In this document: positions 43,041 to 50,130 of the stretch, piece after piece | Numbering within the stretch: the stretch's first letter is position 1 | Layout: every line of letters starts with the position of its first letter | Source of the DNA: Paenibacillus sp. G2S3 | Lineage (GTDB): Bacteria > Bacillota > Bacilli > Paenibacillales > Paenibacillaceae | DNA: 64,000 nucleotides | Direction: 5' to 3' | Assembly (NCBI RefSeq): GCF_030123105.1 | Contig: NZ_CP126095.1 | Span: forward strand, 2,852,001-2,916,000 | The notes under the pieces: model-generated | Databases searched by the model: none | What the model was told of the DNA's origin: nothing | What the model saw: only the letters and a program-made list of their open reading frames with translations | Position numbers and translations under genes: made by a program

Positions 43041-43086
43041 AAAAAACAGCCGGTGCTCTCTTCAATGGGGAGTCCGGCTGTTTTTT
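43041..43086. terminator. Bidirectional terminator between khtT and trpS
   Basis: AAAAAACAGCCGG (43041-43053) pairs with CCGGCTGTTTTTT (43074-43086), both arms flanked by A and T runs. Confidence 0.92.
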
Positions 43087-43105
43087 ATTGCCCATACGAA
43101 TCGTT

Positions 43106-44101
43106 TTATTTTGAAAAATAATTAAGACCCATGGCCTCGCGTACTTCGGTCATCGTGTCTTGTGCGATGCCGCGGGCACGTTTAGTTCCGGATATTAAGA
43201 TATCCTCGACAACCTTGGGTCTGGCAGCATAATAGGAGCGACGCTCACGCATTGGTTCAATTAGCTGGTCTAGAGCTGTCGTGATAAGCTGCTTGCAGGC
43301 AGAACAGCTTATAGTGCCATTTTCACAGCCTTCGCGAATTTCTGGGGCGCCATGCGAACGAACAGCGCGATGATAGGCATAAATGGGACAAATATCTGGA
43401 TGCCCAGGATCATTTTTATGAACGCGGGCCGGATCGGTTGTGGCTTTACGGATCTTGAAGGCAATCTCTTCTTTCGTGGAGTCCAGCTCGATGGCATTAC
43501 CTAGGCTTTTACTCATTTTAGCATTGCCGTCTGTTCCCACTAGTCTTGGCATCTCGCTGATGAGCGCTCTGGGCTCCACAAGGATGGGGCTGTACAGCTC
43601 GTTGAATCTACGTACGATTTTGCGAGTCAACTCCAGATGGGGGAGCTGGTCTTCTCCTACAGGAATAATCGTCGCTTTACAAAAGGTTATATCCGCAGCC
43701 TGGCTAACTGGATACCCAAGAAAACCGTAGTACAGTTCATCTAAGCTGGAGTTCTTCGATTCGGCTTTAATTGTAGGATTATGCCGCAACGAATTCACAG
43801 TGACAAACATGGAGAATAGGACGGTCAGCTCAGCGATCTCAGGAACCATAGATTGAATAAATATTGTTGCTGTATCTGGATTTATACCCGCTGATAAATA
43901 GTCCAGTGCGATTTCATTTAAGTTTTGACCAAGTAGTTGAGGACGATCAAAGTGAGTCGTTAAGGCCTGAATATCTGCTAGAAACACAAAAGTATCGTAC
44001 TTCTGTTGTAGATCCACTCGGTTCTGTAAGCTGCCCACGTAATGGCCAAGGTGAAGCTTTCCGGTCACTCGATCTCCAGTTAATACACGTTCTTTTATCA
44101 T
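43106..44101 (-). CDS. trpS: Tryptophanyl-tRNA synthetase
   Basis: 331 residues. Charges tRNA-Trp. Class I signature HLGH (from TGKLHLGHYVGSL), the KMSKS motif (NAKMSKSLGNAIELD) and GEDQLPHLELTRKIVRRFN as ATP/Trp-pocket elements. ATG at 44101 follows ACAGGAGGAATTCAA. It is preceded by a T-box leader (44192-44500) with a UGG specifier, and between the T-box terminator and trpS lies an extra reading frame with three Trp codons (44168 onward) that crosses the trpS ribosome binding site. The sequence (LTTHFDRPQLL and a C-terminal RARGIAQDTMTEVREAMG) is of the TrpS2-like branch distinct from the B. subtilis housekeeping TrpS, as far as I can judge. Confidence 0.93.
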   Translation of the reverse strand: MIKERVLTGDRVTGKLHLGHYVGSLQNRVDLQQKYDTFVFLADIQALTTHFDRPQLLGQNLNEIALDYLSAGINPDTATIFIQSMVPEIAELTVLFSMFVTVNSLRHNPTIKAESKNSSLDELYYGFLGYPVSQAADITFCKATIIPVGEDQLPHLELTRKIVRRFNELYSPILVEPRALISEMPRLVGTDGNAKMSKSLGNAIELDSTKEEIAFKIRKATTDPARVHKNDPGHPDICPIYAYHRAVRSHGAPEIREGCENGTISCSACKQLITTALDQLIEPMRERRSYYAARPKVVEDILISGTKRARGIAQDTMTEVREAMGLNYFSK

Positions 44102-44168
44102 TTGAATTCCTCCTGTTTTGTTGCTTCTGATTCATACGATTGAGTCGCCACCACCAGCCATCATCCAT
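43947..44168 (-). CDS. Trp-rich leader frame overlapping trpS start
   Basis: ATG (44166-44168) lies 8 bases after AAGGAGG and opens MDDGWWWRLNRMNQKQQNRR, with TGG codons at positions 5, 6 and 7. The frame continues past the trpS ribosome binding site and start and ends 155 bases inside trpS in another frame (73 residues). The Trp triplet, strong binding site and position between the T-box terminator and trpS recall the three-Trp-codon leader rtpLP before anti-TRAP in B. subtilis. Ribosomes pausing on the Trp codons when charged tRNA-Trp is scarce would leave the trpS site free (inference). Confidence 0.5.
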   Translation of the reverse strand: MDDGWWWRLNRMNQKQQNRRNSNDKRTCINWRSSDRKASPWPLRGQLTEPSGSTTEVRYFCVSSRYSGLNDSL

Positions 44169-44191
44169 GGCCATCACCTCCTTAAAATGAC

Positions 44192-44219
44192 AAAAAAACC
44201 TCATCCAATAAGGACGAAG
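44192..44219 (-). terminator. T-box regulated terminator
   Basis: CTTCGTCC (44219-44212) pairs with GGATGAGG (44206-44199) on the minus strand with two G-U pairs, followed by TTTTTTT; the T-box sequence lies directly upstream. Confidence 0.88.
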
Positions 44220-44500
44220 TTGTCGTGGTACCACCTTAATTGATCGTGTCACCATACGTTTCGTTGGCTTTACGATCTTCTCTTACCTGTACGGAGAGGG
44301 TTAAAAGATAATCTCGATACAGATCCCTTGATAACGGCGGGAACCCCGGCTATCCCTACAGCATCCTATCAAGATGGTTCGGAAGAGCAACTCTAAAGGC
44401 CATTCGATCAAGCGTTGGACACCGGTTCGCAGCAACCACCGGCTCTCTGAAGTCCATGTTCGTTTGTCTACTTACCCTTTGTCAGCGTTGTTCATGATAT
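44192..44500 (-). ncRNA. T-box leader (tRNA-Trp responsive) of trpS
   Basis: Read on the minus strand: AGTA (loop E side of stem I), the distal-loop element AGAGAGCCGGTGGTTGCTGC, a specifier loop with GAATGGCC where UGG (44400-44402) matches tRNA-Trp, a long linker, the T-box AAGGTGGTACCACG (about 44222-44240) and the terminator CTTCGTCC / GGATGAGG with a T run. Uncharged tRNA-Trp should bind by anticodon and acceptor end and stabilise the antiterminator, so trpS is transcribed when Trp is short. Together with the frame at 44168 it gives two apparent layers of Trp control. Confidence 0.92.
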
Positions 44501-44689
44501 TTGGGTAATTGTAATTCTGATGCGTGAGTTTGTCAATAGGTGGAATAGAGGGTGATATCCGAAGTAACTGGGTTTTATAATCTAGTAAAAGTATAACTTA
44601 AATGTTTATAATCATCAGGAATTAAGTCCAATCTATCATTGCGGATTCACAATATACTATTCTATAACCTTGAAATGGAGTGATGATAA

Positions 44690-45115
44690 ATGGCGACAAT
44701 TATAAGTTATGGGTCACAGGCAAAAATCCCATTAGACCCGTTTACTACCGCTATAACGGTTGCAGGGATTCCTGGAGCTGGAGCGGGTCTAGCCACGGCG
44801 CAAGTAAATATTAGTCCGGCTAATCCGGCTTCTTTCTCCAGCAGAGTCGAGTTAAATGGTAGTTTTAGTCTTACTGCACTTGCTAACAGCCAATTTCTTG
44901 TTTTAATCCGACGTGCTGGAGTCGATATTTATAGCTCCTTTTTTCGTTTTACTACACAAACTGATATCCAATTAAATGTTCAGTGGGTTGATGGTCCTTA
45001 TATTGGTATCCACAATTATGAATTGGTAATTCAAAATGATAGCAACTTGCCTATAAATCTATATGGTCCTATTTCATTCACAGCAACTGCTATTGGAGGA
45101 GAGGGCGTAATTTAA
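44690..45115 (+). CDS. Beta-rich hypothetical protein, possible spore-surface type
   Basis: 141 residues, ATG after AAATGGAGTGATGATAA. No signal peptide or cysteines. Rich in Ala, Gly, Ile, Thr and Asn with alternating strands: AQVNISPANPASFSSRVELNGSFSLTAL, FLVLIRRAGVDIYSSFFRFT, IGIHNYELVIQNDSNLPINLYGPISFTATAIGG. The pattern, a strand-rich domain with an arginine/aspartate pair followed by YELxIxN, is like the jelly-roll heads of C1q/TNF-type or exosporium proteins. The relation is weak; I assign no function. Its own terminator follows. Confidence 0.6.
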   Translation: MATIISYGSQAKIPLDPFTTAITVAGIPGAGAGLATAQVNISPANPASFSSRVELNGSFSLTALANSQFLVLIRRAGVDIYSSFFRFTTQTDIQLNVQWVDGPYIGIHNYELVIQNDSNLPINLYGPISFTATAIGGEGVI

Positions 45116-45120
45116 GTTCT

Positions 45121-45159
45121 GGAACAGTTAAATCGATCTGATTTAGCTGTCCTTTTTTT
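45121..45159 (+). terminator. Terminator of the beta-rich protein gene
   Basis: GGAACAGTTAAATC (45121-45134) pairs with GATTTAGCTGTCC (45140-45152), then a run of T. Confidence 0.85.
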
Positions 45160-45209
45160 CAAGGGCGTATAATTAGTACCTCAACTTTCGCAGCATAAAT
45201 CTACAAACA

Positions 45210-45236
45210 AACCCCAACCATTAAGGAAGGGGTTCT
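45210..45236 (-). terminator. Weak terminator of the HxlR gene
   Basis: AACCCC and GGGGTT (45210-45215, 45229-45234) form a short stem; on the minus strand a T-rich stretch follows. Confidence 0.45.
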
Positions 45237-45264
45237 TAAAAGAGTGAACTTATAGTTCCTCTTG

Positions 45265-45639
45265 TTATTTATTCAAAATGCTATCCTCTAACACAGCATA
45301 TTTATCGCCATACTGCTTAATGATATGCTGTTCTCCCCAATTACATAGAGAAGTCAAAATGTCACTTAAACTATCCCCATACTCACTAAGCTCATATTCC
45401 ACTTTAGGTGGAACCTGATTGTATACGATCCGGTTGATGATTCCATCGGCCTCTAGTTCTCGAAGCTGTTGTGTTAACATTTTTTGTGTGATTCCGGGCA
45501 TCAACTGTTTTAGTTCCGATGTGCGTTTTTTGCCATGCGTTAGATGACAGAGAATCACACATTTCCATTTCCCGCCAATGACTTCAAGTGTGGCTTCAAC
45601 GGAAATATTGTATTTTTTCTTAATGGTTGTTGTTGTCAT
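45265..45639 (-). CDS. HxlR/YodB-family winged-helix regulator
   Basis: 124 residues from the ATG at 45639 after TTGGAGGCAATC. Winged helix typical of HxlR: ATLEVIGGKWKCVILCHLTHGKKRTSELKQLMPGITQKMLTQQLRELEADGIINRIVYNQVPPKVEYELSEYGDSL. The Cys in the VILCHL position is compatible with redox or electrophile sensing as in YodB, but this is not proven. Family members often control quinone- or aldehyde-detoxifying enzymes. A tandem 19-base repeat directly upstream (45658-45695) is its likely autoregulatory operator. No enzyme gene is divergently paired here. Confidence 0.92.
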   Translation of the reverse strand: MTTTTIKKKYNISVEATLEVIGGKWKCVILCHLTHGKKRTSELKQLMPGITQKMLTQQLRELEADGIINRIVYNQVPPKVEYELSEYGDSLSDILTSLCNWGEQHIIKQYGDKYAVLEDSILNK

Positions 45640-45657
45640 GATTGCCTCCAATGTATA

Positions 45658-45695
45658 GGTACATTTTTGTGCCTATGGTACTTTTAAGTGCGTAC
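45658..45695. promoter_or_regulatory. Tandem direct repeat upstream of the HxlR gene
   Basis: Two 19-base units in tandem, GGTAC-N-TTT-NN-GTGC-N-TA, agree at 14 of 19 positions (45658-45676 and 45677-45695). They lie 19 bases before the start codon on the minus strand, where the promoter must be, and fit a cooperatively bound operator. Confidence 0.5.
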
Positions 45696-45870
45696 TATTG
45701 ATTATGTCCAATTTTACCTATCATAACATTTATCGTTCAATTTTTATAGAATGTTATAATCTTAGAGTGCTCAGCCCCAAAAAAGTTAATACAAATAAAA
45801 ACCGTTTCTATACCCTCCCCGTCTTAATCTATGAGAGGTTTAGGAGAGGGGGCTAAGAAAGGATATGACG

Positions 45871-46401
45871 ATGACTAATGCAGAAATGAAGAAAGTGACG
45901 ATTCTTGATACTCGGAGCGAGACGGATTTCTACGATTCCATATTGGTACATAGAGAGCAACTATACAGTATAGCCTACAGCTACTTGCGAAACCGGAATG
46001 ATGCGCTTGAAGCGATGCAGGAAATGACTTGCCGGGCCTGGATCAAAAGAAAAACGTTAAAGGATCCCAAAGCGTTCAAATCATGGATTATTCGGATTCT
46101 GATTTATGTCTGTATAGATGAACAAAGACGCAGAAAACGTTCCATGCCGCTAGTAGATGAGAGATTAGGGGAGCAGATCACACATATTGGCCATCATCGG
46201 ATGGAAATGCTGTGGGCACTCGAACAGGTTAAGCCCAAGTATCGCCATGTGCTGCTACTTAAATACTACAACGATATGACCTTGAGCGAGATCGCTAACA
46301 TTCTGAGTAAACCTGAGGGAACGGTCAAGACATGGCAGCATAAAGGACTAAAGCAGTTAAGAACTATCATTAAGAATCGGGGTGATTGGAACCATGAGTA
46401 G
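45871..46401 (+). CDS. ECF-type RNA polymerase sigma factor
   Basis: 176 residues from the ATG at 45871 after AAGAAAGGATATGACG. Region 2: LVHREQLYSIAYSYLRNRNDALEAMQEMTCRAWIKRKTLKDPKAFKSWIIRILIYVCIDEQRRRKR; region 4: LKYYNDMTLSEIANILSKPEGTVKTWQHKGLKQLRTIIK. Regions 1 and 3 are absent, as in ECF factors. It overlaps by eight bases with a membrane DUF4179 protein, the expected anti-sigma partner. Such pairs in Bacilli respond to cell envelope stress; the signal here is unknown. A TATAAT at 45755-45760 could be its promoter -10. Confidence 0.93.
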   Translation: MTNAEMKKVTILDTRSETDFYDSILVHREQLYSIAYSYLRNRNDALEAMQEMTCRAWIKRKTLKDPKAFKSWIIRILIYVCIDEQRRRKRSMPLVDERLGEQITHIGHHRMEMLWALEQVKPKYRHVLLLKYYNDMTLSEIANILSKPEGTVKTWQHKGLKQLRTIIKNRGDWNHE

Positions 46402-47515
46402 TCAGGAGGAGCTTGCCATGTTAAGCGATGCTGAACGGATCCCGCAGGAACAAAAAATGGAGAGTGCTGCCGCACAAATCTATGCCATACAAGCAGGAAT
46501 TGAGCTGGGTAAGAAGCGCGGTAAAAAACTAATGTTCGCCAAAAGCACGATGGCTGTAATGACTGCCGCTGTTTTGATCGCAGGATTACTCTTCTTCAAT
46601 CCATCCCAATGGCTGCCTCAACAAGCCTCTACAAGTATTGAATCAAGTGATTGGGGGATGCTGGAACCTTTTAAGAAGTTGGCTGAATCTGACGTTGATG
46701 CCCTTACATTAGAATCTGCTATTCGAAACGATTATGTGCAAATCATCAATAAAAGCGCTGAGAAAAACGGGTATAAAATTACTCTGAATGCTGTGATCGC
46801 TGATGAAAATAAAATCATGCTGCTGTATACAGGGACGACAAGTGATGGTCAAGAAATTTACAACGTGAATAGTGTGTGGCTGACAGATGCGGTAACTGGA
46901 CAGAGTATAGTAGACAAAAATGGGAATCGAAGTGGAATGGGATCACATGCTGAGGATAGTATTTATACTTGGCTCGGAAAAACTATCTATCCACTAGATA
47001 AGAATAAAGCATTTCCAAAAGAGGTGGTGGCGAATTTTCAGATCGCTTCAGTGGATCCAGGAATGCTAGCAAAACCAAAAACGGGAACGAATCTAGCTGA
47101 CATGCGCTATTCTGATCGTTTAAAGGTGAGCTTCGCTATTGATCCAAAATTTTGGGAACAGAAGACTGAGATAGTAGTTATTAATAAGCCTTTTATGATT
47201 GACGGACATGAAGTGAATCTTTCACAGGTGGAGCTATCTCCATTAAGTATAGTAGTTAAATTTACGTTAAGTGAAGCATTAAAAACCGATTGGGAGATCA
47301 GGAATGAAATATTTGAAAAGACCCCCAGTACGTTGATTTCACAGGTTGGAAAGCAAAAAGTGGAAAATAAATCGATTGGCGGAAGTGGTAGTGAGGATGG
47401 ATTTATAAGTAATTTTAGCAGCAACGTATTAGATCATCCGAAATCCATTCGTTTGAAGCTTGATACGGGGCCTGATCGCGAGAAAGAAGAGTATATTGAT
47501 ATCTTGAAAAAATAA
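46394..47515 (+). CDS. DUF4179 membrane protein, probable anti-sigma factor
   Basis: 373 residues from ATG 46394, overlapping the sigma gene (ATGAGTAG). A cytoplasmic N-terminal part of about 45 residues is followed by one membrane helix (STMAVMTAAVLIAGLLFF, about residues 53-70) and a large extracellular part (VDALTLESAIRNDYVQIINKSAEKNGYKITLNAVIADENKIMLLY is the DUF4179 hallmark). The short cytoplasmic part would hold the sigma factor at the membrane. Overlap with the sigma factor gene and this topology make anti-sigma function likely, though no zinc-binding HxxxCxxC motif is seen. Confidence 0.82.
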   Translation: MSSQEELAMLSDAERIPQEQKMESAAAQIYAIQAGIELGKKRGKKLMFAKSTMAVMTAAVLIAGLLFFNPSQWLPQQASTSIESSDWGMLEPFKKLAESDVDALTLESAIRNDYVQIINKSAEKNGYKITLNAVIADENKIMLLYTGTTSDGQEIYNVNSVWLTDAVTGQSIVDKNGNRSGMGSHAEDSIYTWLGKTIYPLDKNKAFPKEVVANFQIASVDPGMLAKPKTGTNLADMRYSDRLKVSFAIDPKFWEQKTEIVVINKPFMIDGHEVNLSQVELSPLSIVVKFTLSEALKTDWEIRNEIFEKTPSTLISQVGKQKVENKSIGGSGSEDGFISNFSSNVLDHPKSIRLKLDTGPDREKEEYIDILKK

Positions 47516-47574
47516 GCAGCAAGAGATACGAGCTGAATTTGCAAAAATATGTATCGGAACACGCAATACAGACA

Positions 47575-47602
47575 AAAAGGCCGCAGATAGCGGCCTTTTA
47601 TG
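47575..47602. terminator. Terminator of the sigma/DUF4179 operon
   Basis: AAAAGGCCGC (47575-47584), loop AGATA, GCGGCCTTTT (47590-47599): a perfect 10-base stem. Confidence 0.92.
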
Positions 47603-47667
47603 TCTTTTGAAATAGTATGCAATTTTTGAAAATGACTTTATCACTAAACCTTACAAACCATTTGGAC

Positions 47668-47841
47668 CGTATCGCAGCTATTTGCGTTGTTTAGTCCATT
47701 TTTCCGATCTATCGGACTGTATAGCACTTATTAGTCTATTTTCACACCGAATTGAAACATTATTGGATGAATAACGGCATCTGAGTCCGATAGCGTTGTG
47801 AAATGCCGTGAATCTTCGAAATATGGGCTCCTGAGTCCGAT
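47668..47841. repeat. Degenerate intergenic repeat cluster
   Basis: Two units (about 47668-47706 and 47710-47745) share ACNGTATNGCA and AGTCNATTTT; CTGAGTCCGAT is repeated exactly with a 50-base period. It resembles the short intergenic repeats scattered in Paenibacillus genomes, as I recall them, but copy number elsewhere is not visible here. Confidence 0.45.
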
Positions 47842-47949
47842 TCATCGGATGCTTGCGCTTTGAGCGTAGCGTAGAGTTACCACCGTCTGATTCACCGTTC
47901 GATTCGCTAGGTTTTCTATAGAGAGAATTTAGACCTCAAGTATATTCTA

Positions 47950-49950
47950 CTAGTTACTGTAATTAGTCTTCAACCATTCCTCGTTTGACCAAGATAGTTT
48001 GCCAGCCCCCGAGCCGTAAACAGCTGTTAGTCTAGACTTCAGACTAGTTGGGTCATCTGTTGTATAGCTATAAGGAAGTGTTGTGAAACCGTTCCATGCG
48101 AATGCTTTAATCGCAGCAGGTACAGGTGATAGAGGACTATTAGCAAAAGTGCTGTCTCCACGGAATGTTGCTCCATCCAGGGAGTAGACCGTGTCTAGCG
48201 CCGCTATTGCCCCGGTATACTTACTATTGCTAGCATCAGCTTGATTGTTCCGAAGGGGATACACCACATCGATAATCACTGAACTTTCAAGCAATACTGC
48301 CCCTCCTTCAGTAGAGATTGCCCCGTTACTTGTTACACCGAAATGGTAGCCTTTGCTCGAGATAGCTTTTTCCATAGCTGATGTAAGACGTTTCTTAGCC
48401 AACCGAGTGTCTTCGTTATCCATTACAATATTATAGGCATGCGCATTACCGCTCCGAAGACGAGGCATACGATCTTGTATATCTTTATAGTAGTTGTGAT
48501 GGAGTGTCACAGAAAGAAGCGCATTATCAGCTGCGAATTCTGTTGCACCTATTAAATGTCCCTTTTTTTGACTGGCAGCAATTGCAATGACATCGTCTTT
48601 ACTTAGGCCAACTGAACTGCTTCTTAAGTAAGCATACATTGGATAAGCTGACTTGTTAGCTTCCATTGCATTTATTTGCTGAGTGACCCAGCTAGTTGCG
48701 CTTCTATCATCACCCAAGAAGGAGGACCAGGAAATAGTAACGCCGCTGCTACCTTTTTTAACATCCACTACGCCGTCATAGGATTTATTGAATGTACAAT
48801 GGTCGATCCATACATTATTACTATTCTCTATAGTGATGTAGTCCCAGTCGTTTTTATCGTAATTTCCTTTAGTTGCTTCATCCCATTCCCATAGTTCATC
48901 AAATTCAAGGTTACGGATGATGACGTTTGAGCTTCTTTTGAAGGTAAAGGCTGCGTGTTTAATGGTTGCGCCATTAGCAGAGAAAATGGTCAATCCGTCG
49001 AAGTTGTCTACGGACACTTTGCTGACACCAGACTCCATTAATACAGGATGTGTTAATGCACTATTATGAGCGCTAAAAGGGGATACCTTTGCTGCTGCAG
49101 AAATCTCGTTCCACCCCAAATCGAGATCGTTCATGATTTCAATGACCTTAATTTTAGAGCCTTTTCTCAGTGCAACAGCAAGATCCTCAGCCGTATACAC
49201 CTTTTTATAGAGTGGACTATCTTCTGATATATTTCCACCACCCGTGGTACCTTCGGCAAACCCCGCCAAATTATATTCGCTAGCATGCACCGGTGTAGGT
49301 GTAGGTGTAGTAGTTGGCGTTGGTGAAGCAGTCGGCGTCGGTGTAACTTCATTAGTGTCCGAAACGATTACGTTATCGAACATCGCAAGCGTCTTAAAGG
49401 TAACGAGTCCTGCTGCGCCTTTTTTTAATTTAGAATCAGAGGCAGTAAGCTCCAATTTGTCATTCACGTACATATTGATGGTGTTTCCATTCATTTCGAG
49501 TTTGATATGATACCAAACCCCAGCTTCCAAAGCGTAGGATTTACTGGCTAAGGTTGTAGTGGATCCAGAAAATTTCTTTCTGATTTCTAGCATTCCATCA
49601 TTGTTATTATACAAAGAAGCTGCATAAAAATTATTCCCATCTATGTATCTGCCTGCAACATAAGTTCTGTTCGAGCCATTGAAGTCCACTACATTTACAT
49701 CAGCCTCCACAGAATAATCGGTCCAGGATGGATCCCCTGCTGAAGTACGTCCTTCTTTCGAACTGGATTGATTATAGACCTGATTTCCATTCTGTTCGAC
49801 TACAGACCAGTCACCACTAGTAGCTGTCCAATGACGATCTCCTTCTTCAAAGTGGTCTTGCAAGAACGTAGACGCACTGGCAGGATGAACAATAAATAAT
49901 GAGAAAATTAAGGTGATGCTTACAGCTAGACTTACATTCTTCTTGATCAA
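47950..49950 (-). CDS. Secreted PL1 pectate lyase with N-terminal LamG-like domain; damaged start
   Basis: 666 residues if started at the TTG at 49950. Signal peptide to about residue 27 (ends HPASA), then a concanavalin-like domain (residues 28-200: LQDHFEEGDRHWTATSGDWSV, AGVWYHIKLEMNGNTINMYVNDKLEL), a Pro/Thr linker (TPTPTASPTPTTTPTPTP) and a PL1 parallel beta-helix (residues 225-666) with WIDHCTFNKSYDGVVDVKKGS, LHHNYYKDIQDRMPRLRSGNAHAYNIVMDN. The Asp cluster and Arg of RMPRLR are the calcium/catalytic residues of pectate lyases. The well-placed ATG (49965) is followed by CGT TTG TAA, so the frame is stopped at codon 4; the TTG two codons later has no binding site of its own. Confidence 0.85.
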   Translation of the reverse strand: MIKKNVSLAVSITLIFSLFIVHPASASTFLQDHFEEGDRHWTATSGDWSVVEQNGNQVYNQSSSKEGRTSAGDPSWTDYSVEADVNVVDFNGSNRTYVAGRYIDGNNFYAASLYNNNDGMLEIRKKFSGSTTTLASKSYALEAGVWYHIKLEMNGNTINMYVNDKLELTASDSKLKKGAAGLVTFKTLAMFDNVIVSDTNEVTPTPTASPTPTTTPTPTPVHASEYNLAGFAEGTTGGGNISEDSPLYKKVYTAEDLAVALRKGSKIKVIEIMNDLDLGWNEISAAAKVSPFSAHNSALTHPVLMESGVSKVSVDNFDGLTIFSANGATIKHAAFTFKRSSNVIIRNLEFDELWEWDEATKGNYDKNDWDYITIENSNNVWIDHCTFNKSYDGVVDVKKGSSGVTISWSSFLGDDRSATSWVTQQINAMEANKSAYPMYAYLRSSSVGLSKDDVIAIAASQKKGHLIGATEFAADNALLSVTLHHNYYKDIQDRMPRLRSGNAHAYNIVMDNEDTRLAKKRLTSAMEKAISSKGYHFGVTSNGAISTEGGAVLLESSVIIDVVYPLRNNQADASNSKYTGAIAALDTVYSLDGATFRGDSTFANSPLSPVPAAIKAFAWNGFTTLPYSYTTDDPTSLKSRLTAVYGSGAGKLSWSNEEWLKTNYSN

Positions 49951-49978
49951 ATTTTACAAACGCATGGTTGTTCCTCCT
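49951..49978 (-). promoter_or_regulatory. Start region of the pectate lyase gene with in-frame ochre codon
   Basis: On the minus strand AGGAGG (49973-49978) is followed by 7 bases, ATG (49963-49965), CGT, TTG, TAA (49954-49956), AAT, then TTG ATC AAG AAG of the lyase, all in one frame. One base change (AAA to TAA) would explain it. Confidence 0.65.
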
Positions 49979-49991
49979 TATGTATTTATAA

Positions 49992-50009
49992 ATTTATATT
50001 AATATAAAT
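49992..50009. repeat. 18-base perfect AT palindrome upstream of the pectate lyase gene
   Basis: ATTTATATTAATATAAAT, 27 bases before the lyase ATG at 49965 on its upstream side, within an AT-only stretch. A different 18-base AT palindrome stands before the arabinanase gene (31085-31102). Confidence 0.6.
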
Positions 50010-50079
50010 ACATATATCGGAAAAATTTATTACTATTTAAATGATTATAAAGTCTATAAAAAATAAGGACAAAGTTAAT

Positions 50080-50119
50080 GGATAGAGACAGCATGGTGGG
50101 AATTATGCTGTCTCTATCC
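50080..50119. terminator. Hairpin after the chemoreceptor gene
   Basis: GGATAGAGACAGCAT (50080-50094) pairs perfectly with ATGCTGTCTCTATCC (50105-50119); T content after it is low in both directions, but the 15-base stem fits a terminator. Confidence 0.75.
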
Positions 50120-50130
50120 ACTTGTATCCC

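Larger units (their letters stand above)
47516..47949. other. 434-base intergenic region with terminator and repeats
   Basis: Holds a terminator (47575-47599), two diverged units at about 47668-47745 with AC-C/T-GTAT-C/A-GCA followed by TTTAGTC-C/T-ATTTT, an exact 11-base direct repeat CTGAGTCCGAT 50 bases apart (47781-47791 and 47831-47841), and GC-richer sequence to 47910. No coding frame is convincing. Confidence 0.6.
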
